Below, piece after piece: positions 8,601-16,167 of a DNA stretch of 27,790 nt; positions within the stretch are counted from its first letter, which is position 1; each line of letters starts with the position of its first letter. Where the stretch lies: the NCBI GenBank assembly GCA_002409405.1, contig DHNG01000007.1, positions 299 to 28,088 on the forward strand, given 5' to 3'. A program made the translations under genes and the position numbers. The notes under the pieces were generated by a model. That model did not search any database. It saw only the letters and a program-made list of their open reading frames with translations, and had not been told where the DNA came from. The DNA is from Flavobacteriales bacterium UBA5422. GTDB taxonomy: Bacteria > Bacteroidota > Bacteroidia > Flavobacteriales_D > Crocinitomicaceae.

Positions 8601-8612
8601 TACTTTGAATAA
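5601..8612 (+). CDS. Secreted GH92 family alpha-mannosidase with C-terminal CHB/HEX and discoidin-like domains
   Basis: GH92 enzymes are calcium-dependent, inverting exo-alpha-mannosidases that trim alpha-1,2/1,3 mannose from glycans. Residues 1-21 are a signal peptide (a second ATG at codon 4 is an equally good start). The catalytic region covers about 50-755: NPFIGTGGHGHTYPGA (55-70), the TEANSWQY block with Glu549 (likely catalytic acid), QYAHGNEPSHH (604-614) and GNEDCGQMSSW (649-659), whose Asp652 is the likely base. Residues about 765-845 resemble the chitobiase/hexosaminidase C-terminal fold (YTLDGSTPT). Residues about 850-1003 look like a discoidin-type carbohydrate-binding sandwich. 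In Bacteroides such enzymes often sit in polysaccharide utilisation loci; here there is no SusC/SusD, regulator or other glycosidase nearby. The stop is 3 bases from that of rlmH on the other strand. Confidence 0.94.
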   Translation: MTLMRYYCLLLSVLLGSLALSQDKLTNSKKNTLPLGKADHAADYKKQRYLLKYVNPFIGTGGHGHTYPGASAPFGMMQLSPDTRYQGWDGCSGYHYSDSVIYGFSHTHLSGTGVEDYCDLLIVPQTGEPKTIPGYLNPEKGGYGSTFSHQKEKASPGYYAVELDNGIKAELTTAQRSGIHRYTFPKNGQKRSILIDLTHRDKLLKFGITQLSKREVSGVRISSSWAKEQHLYFFLQTSVDVVRSQLIDDGAKLLLEFPETVETIELRVGISAVDEKGAQNNLEKELTEDQSFQSVKNSTEELWLKELSAVIIDTMDQDQTTNFYTALYHSYLAPNLFSDLDGRYRGLDGKIHQSNKNANQYTVFSLWDTYRATHPWYTLFQKERTYDFITTFENQFLHSGDLPVWELAGNETHCMIGYHSASVIADAYMKGLKQIDVPLFIHALETTANLDEFGRSDFNNQGFINCKKEPESVSKTLEYAYDSYCIYTFLSAAKQEGFTVKDSLINVFYKRSFNFINSFDPQTGFMRPRHGGIWHSPFKPEEVNFHYTEANSWQYSLYAPHAIPVLSQLLGGPEGLKKWLDNLFSASSKLAGNSQADITGLIGQYAHGNEPSHHIAYLYNYTGSPEKTAVIVDSILYHYYHNAPDGLSGNEDCGQMSSWFVFSSLGLYPVSPGTGIYDFGRPLFKSADLRLENNKQIRITAVNNSRTNKYIQGIQVDGKPFKKRYITQAELEGCKSIEFTMGPYPSAEYRTYEIAPSIDSLPPSFVAVPYFTNQSTSFEKQTTIGISSVEKDLTFYYTLDGSTPTNQSKKYKKPFKIKQGATVKAISYNPQTKQSSEVIANDFHPKPEGINLSLKSSYQPQYAASGDGALIDGLFGTNEFRSGDWQGFYNMDVIGVVTFQKGKSLKKIGLSTLQSTRSWIFPPKSVEFTLVYEDGTTETSIIDLKEHPEAGRSPEQSIRFEFQPTTKPVKSIEFKAINYGVNPEWHLSPGYPTYIFLDELYFE

Positions 8613-8615
8613 AAA

Positions 8616-9089
8616 TCATTCGTGGTGATACGGCTCACCTTTTAGTATTGTAAAGGCGCGGTAAAGTTGCTCGAAGAAAATCATACGAATCATCTGGTGT
8701 GAAAAAGTCATGGAAGAAAGACTTATTTTTCCATTCGCACGGGCATATACGTCATCTGAAAAACCGTAAGCACCTCCGACAAGAAACGTAACTCCTTTGA
8801 CTCCACTAATATTTTTACGCTCCAAAAAAGCGGAGAATTCCATCGATGAATATTGCTTTCCCCGCTCATCTAATAAGATCAATTCATCTCCCTGAGGAAT
8901 CTTTGACAGGAACAATTGCCCTTCTTCTTTTTTTACCTGCTCTTTTGTCAATTTACGGGCATTTTTAAGATCAGGAAGCTCGATCCGTTCCATTTTCACA
9001 TAGTGCTTCAATCGGTTCAGATATTCCTCCTCCCCTTCTTCAAGGAATTTTTTTCCTGTCTTTCCGATGCACAAAAATGTTATTTTCAT
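8616..9089 (-). CDS. rlmH: 23S rRNA (pseudouridine-1915-N3) methyltransferase
   Basis: A SPOUT-type methyltransferase that modifies pseudouridine 1915 in helix 69 of 23S rRNA on the assembled ribosome. The protein is 157 residues, the normal family length, when started at the ATG at 9087-9089; a longer frame reaching 9122 adds an unconserved 11-residue head. It begins MKITFLCIGKTGKKF, carries the S-adenosylmethionine-binding FLVGGAYGF at 102-110, and ends with the characteristic GEPYHHE. TTTCTTTG lies 5 bases before the ATG, a one-mismatch -7 box. The gene is monocistronic and converges on the GH92 gene. Confidence 0.96.
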   Translation of the reverse strand: MKITFLCIGKTGKKFLEEGEEEYLNRLKHYVKMERIELPDLKNARKLTKEQVKKEEGQLFLSKIPQGDELILLDERGKQYSSMEFSAFLERKNISGVKGVTFLVGGAYGFSDDVYARANGKISLSSMTFSHQMIRMIFFEQLYRAFTILKGEPYHHE

Positions 9090-9160
9090 TCCTGCAAAGA
9101 AACAATTTTTCCATAAAAACACCCTTATAATGTTTCATCCGATCAACTGTATATTTTTAT

Positions 9161-9168
9161 TATTTTTG
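9161..9168 (+). promoter_or_regulatory. Possible -7 box of the small lipoprotein gene
   Basis: TATTTTTG is a full -7 match and would give a leader of about 15 bases, but no TTG is found at the usual distance upstream. Confidence 0.35.
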
Positions 9169-9188
9169 TTTCCATTATACATTCAACT

Positions 9189-9662
9189 ATGAGACGTTTC
9201 TTCTATTCATTGTTTATTGTCTGCATCAGCATTCTTTCTTCCTGCTCACTCAATGCCGATCAGGAAGCATCATTAAATCAGCATGTATCGAGGTATTTAA
9301 AAGCAAAAAACGGCTGCATGGTTGTTGGATTAGTCGGATTCACACATCCTGATTACGTACGTGAATTAAAGCAACAGGGAGATAGCGTACTTTTGAAGCA
9401 AATGGACTGTTCGGAAGATTATCAGCAAGGCATAAAATACAGTGATCCAACCCTTAGAAATACACAAACCTCTGACGATACAATCCACGTTTATTATGAG
9501 CTTGATATTGAAAAAGGAACGGATGGAACGAAGCAAAGAAGAGCAGAAGGGCTTTATGCGATATCAGAAGATGACGGAAAAACATGGTTCTTTTTATCCA
9601 AAGAAGTATACCGTAATAAGCAGGCATGTAAATCCCTTCATCGGCTGTTGGATATTCACTGA
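9189..9662 (+). CDS. Small lipoprotein of unknown function
   Basis: A 157-residue protein with a lipoprotein signal: basic start (MRRFF), hydrophobic core, and lipobox LSSC with Cys19. The mature part is mixed alpha/beta and includes YELDIEKGTDGTKQRRAEGLYAISEDDGKTWFFL, whose second half reads like a strand-turn-strand ending a small barrel or NTF2-like fold. I cannot assign a family. It contains four more cysteines (residues 43, 74, 147 and one in the signal peptide). Its stop is 4 bases from the yidD stop on the other strand. Confidence 0.8.
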   Translation: MRRFFYSLFIVCISILSSCSLNADQEASLNQHVSRYLKAKNGCMVVGLVGFTHPDYVRELKQQGDSVLLKQMDCSEDYQQGIKYSDPTLRNTQTSDDTIHVYYELDIEKGTDGTKQRRAEGLYAISEDDGKTWFFLSKEVYRNKQACKSLHRLLDIH

Positions 9663-9666
9663 CACA

Positions 9667-9906
9667 TTATTCTTTTTTCGGAACGGGATCGTGCCCGCAC
9701 CCTCCCCATGGATGGCATCTGGAAATTCGTTTAGCTCCCAACCAGGTTCCCTTCAACGGTCCCCAAACCTGAATTGCTTCAATCATGTATGCAGAGCACG
9801 TTGGAGTATATCGACAACTTTGCGGCAAGATCGGACTGATGATCCACTGGTATATTTTAACCAATAAAATCAATGGAAAACTGATCACCTTCTTTACGAT
9901 ATGCAT
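9667..9906 (-). CDS. yidD: Membrane protein insertion efficiency factor YidD
   Basis: A 79-residue membrane-associated protein that helps YidC-dependent insertion of inner-membrane proteins. It shows an amphipathic, hydrophobic N-terminal half (FPLILLVKIYQWIISPIL), the conserved SCRYTPTCSAYMIEA with Cys31 and Cys37, and the C-terminal CHPWGGCGHDPVP with Cys64 and Cys70. In many bacteria yidD sits with rnpA, rpmH and yidC; here it stands apart. The ATG at 9904-9906 is only 4 bases from a -7 box, so the mRNA may be leaderless. It converges tightly on the small lipoprotein gene. Confidence 0.95.
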   Translation of the reverse strand: MHIVKKVISFPLILLVKIYQWIISPILPQSCRYTPTCSAYMIEAIQVWGPLKGTWLGAKRISRCHPWGGCGHDPVPKKE

Positions 9907-9910
9907 GTCT

Positions 9911-9944
9911 CAAAGGTAATTCAAATCTTTCGGAAAATACCAAA
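9911..9944 (-). promoter_or_regulatory. Predicted promoter of yidD, giving a possibly leaderless mRNA
   Basis: On the minus strand TTTG (9944-9941) precedes TACCTTTG (9918-9911) by 22 bases. The -7 box ends 4 bases before the ATG, so the transcript start should fall at or next to the start codon. Confidence 0.45.
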
Positions 9945-10034
9945 TTTCAAACGTATGAATACATAAATACCTGTTCTTGTTCAACTACGTCACAGAAAAA
10001 TCGAAATTCATTCATTATGAAATAAAAAAATCAC

Positions 10035-10042
10035 TACATTTG
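10035..10042 (+). promoter_or_regulatory. Predicted -7 box of prs-rplY
   Basis: TACATTTG is a full consensus match, giving a leader of about 19 bases. No TTG lies at the usual distance upstream. Confidence 0.5.
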
Positions 10043-10065
10043 CACCCTCAATCCGAGTTAAAGTT

Positions 10066-11001
10066 ATGTCGTTTGGTGTTAAAATTTTCGCAGGAAGAGC
10101 CTCACAGGTATTAGCAGAAAAAGTAGCTGCAGCATATGGAATTCCCCTCGGGGATGTTAAAGTTGCAGACTTCAGTGACGGTGAATTTCAACCTTCATTT
10201 GAAGAAACTGTTCGTGGAATGGATGTATTTATTATCCAATCTACAATGCCACCGGCAGACAACCTGTTGGAATTGTTATTGATGATTGATGCTGCAAAAC
10301 GTGCATCTGCAAGAAAAATCATTGCAATTTGTCCTTATTTCGGCTATGCCCGTCAGGATCGAAAAGACAAACCAAGAGTTGCCATCGGTGCAAAATTGGT
10401 TGCCAACATGCTCATGGCTGCAGGTGTAGACCGGATTATGACGATGGACTTACACGCAGACCAGATTCAGGGATTCTTTGAAGTTCCGGTAGATCATTTG
10501 TACGGATCAACGATTTTCTACCCGGAAATGGAACGTCTGAACAATGGCAATCTGATTATGGCAGCACCGGATGCAGGTGGAGCAAAACGTGCAAATTCCT
10601 ATGCAAAGAAACTGAATACCGGATTGGCAATTTGTCACAAGCAGCGTAAGCAAGCAAACGAAGTGGCTGAAATGACAGTGATCGGGGATGTTTCCGGAAA
10701 AGATGTAATCCTGGTTGATGACATGTGCGATACAGCAGGTACACTGACAAAAGCAGCTGATTTATTCATGGAAAAAGGAGCAAAATCAGTTCGTGCATTC
10801 TGTACCCATGCTGTACTTTCCGGGCCTGCATATGAACGTATTGAGCAATCCAACTTAACGGAGTTGATTGTTACGGACACAATCCCATTAAAGCAATCAA
10901 GCAGTAAAATTCGGGTAATGTCCGTTTCAGATTTATTTGGTGACGTCATCAAGAGATTGGTGAACAACGAATCAATCAGTTCACATTTTGTAATATCTTA
11001 A
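10066..11001 (+). CDS. prs: Ribose-phosphate diphosphokinase (PRPP synthetase)
   Basis: Makes 5-phosphoribosyl 1-diphosphate from ribose 5-phosphate and ATP, the precursor for purines, pyrimidines, NAD, histidine and tryptophan. The 311-residue protein has the usual class I layout: YFGYARQDRK (91-100), the metal-binding DLHADQIQGFF (128-138), PDAGGAKRA (168-176), and the phosphoribosyl-binding loop VILVDDMCDTAGTL (214-227). The segment after RQDRK reads DKPRVAIGAKL, the variant usual in this phylum. It is followed after 12 bases by rplY with no terminator between, so the two form an operon that ends at the hairpin at 11613-11649. Confidence 0.97.
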   Translation: MSFGVKIFAGRASQVLAEKVAAAYGIPLGDVKVADFSDGEFQPSFEETVRGMDVFIIQSTMPPADNLLELLLMIDAAKRASARKIIAICPYFGYARQDRKDKPRVAIGAKLVANMLMAAGVDRIMTMDLHADQIQGFFEVPVDHLYGSTIFYPEMERLNNGNLIMAAPDAGGAKRANSYAKKLNTGLAICHKQRKQANEVAEMTVIGDVSGKDVILVDDMCDTAGTLTKAADLFMEKGAKSVRAFCTHAVLSGPAYERIEQSNLTELIVTDTIPLKQSSSKIRVMSVSDLFGDVIKRLVNNESISSHFVIS

Positions 11002-11013
11002 AATAAATAATAA

Positions 11014-11595
11014 ATGAAAACAGCACAATTGAGCGGTTCGTCAAGAGCGAACGTAGGGAAAAAGGACGCTGCGGCTACCAGAAGAGAAGGTCGCGTTCCT
11101 GCAGTGCTTTATGGTACAGGTGAGCAAACTCACTTTTCTGTAAAAGCAATTGACATTGAGAAAATTGTTTTTTCTCCGGACGTGTATAAAATTGAATTAG
11201 ACATTGACGGTAAGAAAGCTTCTGCAATTATCCGTGAATTGCAACAACACCCGACAAAAGACACAGTTCAGCACGTTGACTTCCTGGAAGTAACAGATAA
11301 GAAACCAATTAAAATTGGTTTACCTGTTCGTTTGGAAGGAAGTTCAAGAGGTGTTATGGCCGGTGGTAAATTGTTACAGGTGTTCAGAAAATTGAATGTT
11401 GTTGGTTTGGCGCAGGATCTTCCTGAAGCAATTGTTTTGAACATTGCTCCATTGAGAATCGGTCACGCAATCCGTATCAAAGATGTTCAACTACCTGGGG
11501 TAACCGTTTTAGACCCTGCAAACGCAGTTATCGTATCTGTTAAAAGAGCTCGTGGATCAGTTGATGATTCAGGAGATGACGACGACGAGGAATAA
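11014..11595 (+). CDS. rplY: 50S ribosomal protein L25, long CTC/TL5 form
   Basis: Binds 5S rRNA in the central protuberance of the large subunit. The 193-residue protein has the L25 N-terminal domain (about 1-92, with REGRVPAVLYG at 24-34) and the extra C-terminal domain of the general-stress-protein CTC form (about 95-180, including the LPEAI and PGVTVLDP blocks). It ends in a strongly acidic tail (DDSGDDDDEE), which is common in this family in Bacteroidota. Co-transcription with prs follows a widespread prs-rplY gene order. Confidence 0.96.
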   Translation: MKTAQLSGSSRANVGKKDAAATRREGRVPAVLYGTGEQTHFSVKAIDIEKIVFSPDVYKIELDIDGKKASAIIRELQQHPTKDTVQHVDFLEVTDKKPIKIGLPVRLEGSSRGVMAGGKLLQVFRKLNVVGLAQDLPEAIVLNIAPLRIGHAIRIKDVQLPGVTVLDPANAVIVSVKRARGSVDDSGDDDDEE

Positions 11596-11612
11596 ACAAA
11601 TTGAGAATCTTC

Positions 11613-11649
11613 AAAAATCCCCGGTCAGTTACGATCGGGGATTTTTTTG
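11613..11649 (+). terminator. Intrinsic terminator of the prs-rplY operon
   Basis: AAATCCCCG (11615-11623) pairs with CGGGGATTT (11636-11644) around a 12-base loop, and the T run continues to 11648. A clear 9-bp terminator. Confidence 0.9.
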
Positions 11650-11726
11650 TTAATAATGATTGGTAACTCCTCTAATTTTCAACCTAAAAAATCACTACCT
11701 TTAAAGTCTGCAAAATTCACACTCCT

Positions 11727-14700
11727 ATGTACATCATATTTGACACAGAAACAACAGGTTTACCAAGGAATTGGAATGCTCCGATAACAGATACGGACAA
11801 CTGGCCGAGAGTCGTACAGATTGCATGGCAGTTGCATGATGACATGGGACGCCTAATTGAGCACAAAGATTACCTCATTCGTCCGGATGGGTTTGACATT
11901 CCGTATGATGCAGAACGAATCCACGGAATTTCAACGGAATTAGCAGAAAAACATGGAGAATCACTCGCTGCTGTACTGGCTGAATTTAATATCGCATTAG
12001 GTAAAGCTAAATTTGTAGTCGGACAAAACATTGGATTTGATGTCAATGTACTGGGTTGTGAATTTGTTCGTTTCAACACCCCTACTCCAATGACAACGAT
12101 GGCTGTACTGGACACCTGTACAGAAACAACAGCCGATCTGTGTAAACTCCCCGGAGGTAGAGGTGGACGCTACAAACTTCCGACACTGACTGAATTGCAC
12201 CAACATTTATTTGGAGAAGCATTTGGAGAAGCTCACAATGCAACAGCCGATGTGGAAGCAACTACCCGCTGTTTCTTTGAATTGATCCGGACAGAAGTAT
12301 TTACAGAAGAAGAACTCCAGCAAGGAGGTTCTTACATTGAAAACTTCAAAACATTCAACCCGAAGCCAATTGGCTTTGTCGGGTTAAAGCATTTGAACTT
12401 AAAAGCAGAGAGCGAAAAACTTAAAGCCAAAGACGACGACACTGCTATTTCGAGAGAAACACAAGAAGAAAACAGAAAACGATTAGCCAATGTTCAGTTT
12501 GCTCACCTGCACAATCATACACAATTTACCGTTCTTCAATCCACCATCAAGGTAGCTTCACTGGTAAAGAAAGCATCGGAATACCGAATGCCTGCAGTAG
12601 CATTGACAGATAACGGGAACATGATGGCCGCTTTTCATTTTGAAAAGGAAGTGTCAACATACAATAAGAAAATCAAAGAACTTCAGAAAGCAGCGGAAGA
12701 AAACGGAGAATCCTTTGATGGTCAGGAAATAAAACCAATCATCGGATGTGAATTTAACGTATGTAAGGATTTGAGATCGCGGTCCGGACAGGACAACGGC
12801 TATCAGATTGTGATTCTTGCAAAGAACAGAACCGGCTATCAAAACCTGATAAAACTCGCTTCTGTAGCGTATACGGAAGGTTTTTACTATGTTCCCCGAA
12901 TTGACAAAGAAGAAATTGTCAAGTACAAAGAAGACCTCATTATTCTTACGGGAAACCTGTATGGAGAAGTACCAAACATGATCCTCAACCTGGGAGAAAA
13001 ACAAGCTGAAGAAGCATTGCTGTGGTGGCACGAACAGTTCGGAGCGGATCTGTACATTGAAATCATGCGTCACGGACAAGAAGATGAGAATCGTGTAAAT
13101 GAAACACTGATCCGATTCTCCAAAACACATGGCATTAAACTCGTTGCAACCAACAATACATTTTACACCTCAAAAGAAGAAGCAGAAGCGCATGATGTTT
13201 TACTCTGTGTGAAAGACTCTTCTCTGGTAAGCACTCCCAAAGGACGTGGGCGCGGTTTTCGCTTCGGGCTTGAAAATGAAGAATACTATTTCAAGTCACA
13301 GGAGGAAATGAAGGAACTGTTTCTGGATTTACCGGAAGCAATTGAATCTGTCGAAGAAATCATTGACAAGTGTGAGGCATACGGACTGGCACGTGACGTA
13401 CTTTTGCCTGCATTTGAAATTCCGGAAGAATTCCAGGATCCACAGGACAAAGAAGACGGAGGAAAACGTGGGGAAAACAATTACCTGCGCCACCTGACCT
13501 ATGAAGGAGCGAAAAAACGCTACGAAGAAATTACCGATGAGATCAAAGAACGGTTGGATTTTGAGTTGGCAACCATTGAACGCACAGGATATCCCGGTTA
13601 CTTCCTCATTGTACAGGATTTCTGTCAGGCAGCACGGGACATGGGAGTTTCCGTAGGTCCCGGAAGGGGATCTGCAGCGGGTTCTGCCGTTGCTTACTGT
13701 ACAGGAATTACAAACGTAGATCCGATCAAATACGATCTGCTCTTTGAGCGCTTCCTGAATCCGGACCGGATTTCCATGCCCGATATTGATATTGACTTCG
13801 ATGACGAAGGACGTGGAGATGTGATCAACTGGGTGATTGATAAATACGGTTCCAATCAGGTGGCACAAATTATCACGTATGGTACAATGGCTGCTAAATC
13901 TTCCATCCGGGATACAGCACGGGTGATGGATTTACCGCTGAATGAAGCTGACAGGATTGCCAAATTGATTCCGGACACATCCTTATCGAATATTTTCAGT
14001 CTGGATGACAACACATTGGCTGCAAAATTGAAGAACAATACAGAAGCCATTGCAAAAGCGAAAGAACTGAAACTATTGGCTTCCGGCCAGGGATTACAGG
14101 CAGAAGTAATCAAACAGGCACGGCAGTTGGAAGGATCTGTCCGAAATACGGGAATACATGCCTGTGGAGTGATTATCACACCGGATGACATTACCAATTT
14201 TGTACCGGTGGCATTGGCAAAAGATTCCTCCATGTGGTGCACACAATTCGATAACTCTGTCGCAGAGTCTGCAGGTTTGCTGAAAATGGACTTTTTAGGG
14301 CTGAAAACCTTAACCCTTATCAAAGATGCCGTTCGCAATGTTAAATTGCGTCATGAGATAGATCTTGATCCGGACAACTTCCCGATCGACGATGAAAAAA
14401 CGTATGAATTATTCCAACGAGGTGAAACCGTAGGGATTTTCCAATATGAATCTGCCGGAATGCAGAAATATATGCGGGAACTGAAACCGACTGTTTTTGC
14501 CGATTTGATTGCCATGAATGCCTTGTATCGTCCGGGACCACTGGAATACATTCCTTCTTTTATTCGCAGAAAGCATGGCGAAGAACCAATTATTTATGAC
14601 TTAGATGATTGTGAAGAATACCTGCAAGAAACCTACGGTATTACCGTTTACCAGGAACAGGTAATGCTTCTTTCCCAAAAGCTGGCAGACTTTACAAAAG

Positions 14701-16088
14701 GTGAAGCCGATACCCTGCGGAAAGCAATGGGTAAAAAGCAAAAAGATGTACTCGACAAAATGAAGCCTAAATTCGTGGAACAAGCCATGAAGAAAGGACA
14801 TGCCGAAAATAAACTGGAAAAAATTTGGAAAGACTGGGAAGCATTTGCATCCTATGCCTTCAATAAATCACACTCTACCTGCTATGCATGGGTTGCTTAC
14901 CAAACAGCATACCTGAAAGCAAATTATCCTGCAGAATACATGGCGTCTGTTCTGTCCAACAACATGAATGACATCAAATCTGTTTCATTTTTCATGGAAG
15001 AATGTAAACGAATGGGGATTAATGTACTTGGTCCGGATGTGAATGAATCACACATGAAGTTTACAGTCAACAAAATAGGAGATATTCGCTTTGGAATGGG
15101 AGCAATCAAGGGATTGGGCTCCGGTCCTGTCGGTGCGATTATTAAAGAACGGGATGAAAGCGGCGGGTTCAAATCTATTTTCGATTTTGCAAAACGGGTA
15201 GGCTCCAAAGATTGTAATAAAAAGGCGTATGAAGGCCTGATTCTCGGAGGAGGATTTGATTCATTTAAGAACATTCATCGTGCTCAATATTTTAGAGAAG
15301 ACTCCAATAAGAGAACATTCCTTGAAAACCTGTTAAAATTCGGAGCAAGTTACAAGGATGAAGAAAATTCTGCACAGGTTTCCTTATTCGGAGGTGAATC
15401 TGGTGTAGAAATGCCGGAACCTGAAATTCCGAAATGCGAAGAATGGGGAAGCTGGCAAAAACTGACCAAAGAAAAAGAAGTTGTTGGGATCTATATTTCC
15501 GGACATCCGCTGGATGATTATAAACTGGAACTCACATCCTTTTGCAATGGTACAGTCGAAATGATTACCAACCTGGAAGAACACATGGGAAAAGAAATCA
15601 CCATCGGATGTGTGATTTCGGAAGCTGAACACCGCTTTACCAGCAAAGGAGAACCTTTCGGAACAATTACGCTGGAGGATTATACTCACTCTTCTAAACT
15701 GTTCCTGTGGCGAGAAAATTACCTGAAATTCAAACACTTTCTGACAACCAACATGTTTGTCGCTGTAAAAGGAAAAATTGAAATTCCACCGAGGAGAAGC
15801 CAGGCAGAATTTACCATCCACACCATTGAATTATTGCAAAATCTGCGTGAGAAGAAAGTAAATGCAATCAATCTGAAAATTCCTGCACGTTCATTGGAAC
15901 AACGCCTGATTTCTGATCTGAATAAGTTATTTCTTGAAAATGAAGGTGCATGTGCTGTTAACTTCCTGGTATACGATTCGGTAGATGAAGTAGAAGTAAG
16001 TCTTGCTTCTAAAAGTGTAAAAATAGAAGTAAACAACAATGTCATCAAGACATTGGAAGCATTGAATGTCAGCTACAGCCTGAAATAA
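11727..16088 (+). CDS. dnaE: DNA polymerase III alpha subunit with fused N-terminal 3'-5' proofreading exonuclease
   Basis: The replicative polymerase. In this 1453-residue protein residues 1-190 are a DEDDh exonuclease like DnaQ epsilon: DTETTG (Asp6, Glu8), NIGFD (Asp105) and HNATAD (His170, Asp175). A linker of about 65 residues leads to the PHP domain (starting FAHLHNHTQFT, 258-268). The polymerase core follows: GPGRGSAAGS (644-653), catalytic PDIDIDF with Asp686 and Asp688, and the third aspartate Asp855 in LLKMDFLGLK. QVSLF at 1217-1221 fits the beta-clamp motif. An OB fold lies at about 1290-1370 and a C-terminal domain follows. E. coli DnaE is about 1160 residues with epsilon as a separate protein; here both activities are on one chain, in an order different from PolC, where the exonuclease interrupts PHP. 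The gene stands alone; TACCTTTA at 11696 is a one-mismatch -7 box. Confidence 0.96.
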   Translation: MYIIFDTETTGLPRNWNAPITDTDNWPRVVQIAWQLHDDMGRLIEHKDYLIRPDGFDIPYDAERIHGISTELAEKHGESLAAVLAEFNIALGKAKFVVGQNIGFDVNVLGCEFVRFNTPTPMTTMAVLDTCTETTADLCKLPGGRGGRYKLPTLTELHQHLFGEAFGEAHNATADVEATTRCFFELIRTEVFTEEELQQGGSYIENFKTFNPKPIGFVGLKHLNLKAESEKLKAKDDDTAISRETQEENRKRLANVQFAHLHNHTQFTVLQSTIKVASLVKKASEYRMPAVALTDNGNMMAAFHFEKEVSTYNKKIKELQKAAEENGESFDGQEIKPIIGCEFNVCKDLRSRSGQDNGYQIVILAKNRTGYQNLIKLASVAYTEGFYYVPRIDKEEIVKYKEDLIILTGNLYGEVPNMILNLGEKQAEEALLWWHEQFGADLYIEIMRHGQEDENRVNETLIRFSKTHGIKLVATNNTFYTSKEEAEAHDVLLCVKDSSLVSTPKGRGRGFRFGLENEEYYFKSQEEMKELFLDLPEAIESVEEIIDKCEAYGLARDVLLPAFEIPEEFQDPQDKEDGGKRGENNYLRHLTYEGAKKRYEEITDEIKERLDFELATIERTGYPGYFLIVQDFCQAARDMGVSVGPGRGSAAGSAVAYCTGITNVDPIKYDLLFERFLNPDRISMPDIDIDFDDEGRGDVINWVIDKYGSNQVAQIITYGTMAAKSSIRDTARVMDLPLNEADRIAKLIPDTSLSNIFSLDDNTLAAKLKNNTEAIAKAKELKLLASGQGLQAEVIKQARQLEGSVRNTGIHACGVIITPDDITNFVPVALAKDSSMWCTQFDNSVAESAGLLKMDFLGLKTLTLIKDAVRNVKLRHEIDLDPDNFPIDDEKTYELFQRGETVGIFQYESAGMQKYMRELKPTVFADLIAMNALYRPGPLEYIPSFIRRKHGEEPIIYDLDDCEEYLQETYGITVYQEQVMLLSQKLADFTKGEADTLRKAMGKKQKDVLDKMKPKFVEQAMKKGHAENKLEKIWKDWEAFASYAFNKSHSTCYAWVAYQTAYLKANYPAEYMASVLSNNMNDIKSVSFFMEECKRMGINVLGPDVNESHMKFTVNKIGDIRFGMGAIKGLGSGPVGAIIKERDESGGFKSIFDFAKRVGSKDCNKKAYEGLILGGGFDSFKNIHRAQYFREDSNKRTFLENLLKFGASYKDEENSAQVSLFGGESGVEMPEPEIPKCEEWGSWQKLTKEKEVVGIYISGHPLDDYKLELTSFCNGTVEMITNLEEHMGKEITIGCVISEAEHRFTSKGEPFGTITLEDYTHSSKLFLWRENYLKFKHFLTTNMFVAVKGKIEIPPRRSQAEFTIHTIELLQNLREKKVNAINLKIPARSLEQRLISDLNKLFLENEGACAVNFLVYDSVDEVEVSLASKSVKIEVNNNVIKTLEALNVSYSLK

Positions 16089-16133
16089 ATCTGCGTGGAG
16101 TCGTTTCTGACATGAAAATTCGACCCATCACGC

Positions 16134-16162
16134 TTGCAGATAGCCGATTTTAGTTATTTTTG
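16134..16162 (+). promoter_or_regulatory. Predicted promoter of the HU-CCDC81/SPOR gene, possibly leaderless
   Basis: TTG (16134-16136), an 18-base spacer and TATTTTTG (16155-16162). The box ends 5 bases before the ATG at 16168, so transcription should start at or beside the start codon. Confidence 0.6.
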
Positions 16163-16167
16163 TAATC

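Noticed and set aside
9090..9122. Eleven extra N-terminal residues for rlmH
   Set aside because: RlmH normally begins with a short M-K-I/L strand, which matches the ATG at 9089 and the usual 157-residue length.
9442..9867. 141-codon plus-strand frame over the lipoprotein and yidD
   Set aside because: It overlaps two genes with clear signatures in other frames and has no credible domain.
16093..16133. Imperfect inverted repeat GCGTGGAGTCG / CGACCCATCACGC after dnaE
   Set aside because: The arms are interrupted by mismatches and there is no T run. It touches the -33 element of the next gene, so an operator is possible, but nothing supports that beyond the partial symmetry.
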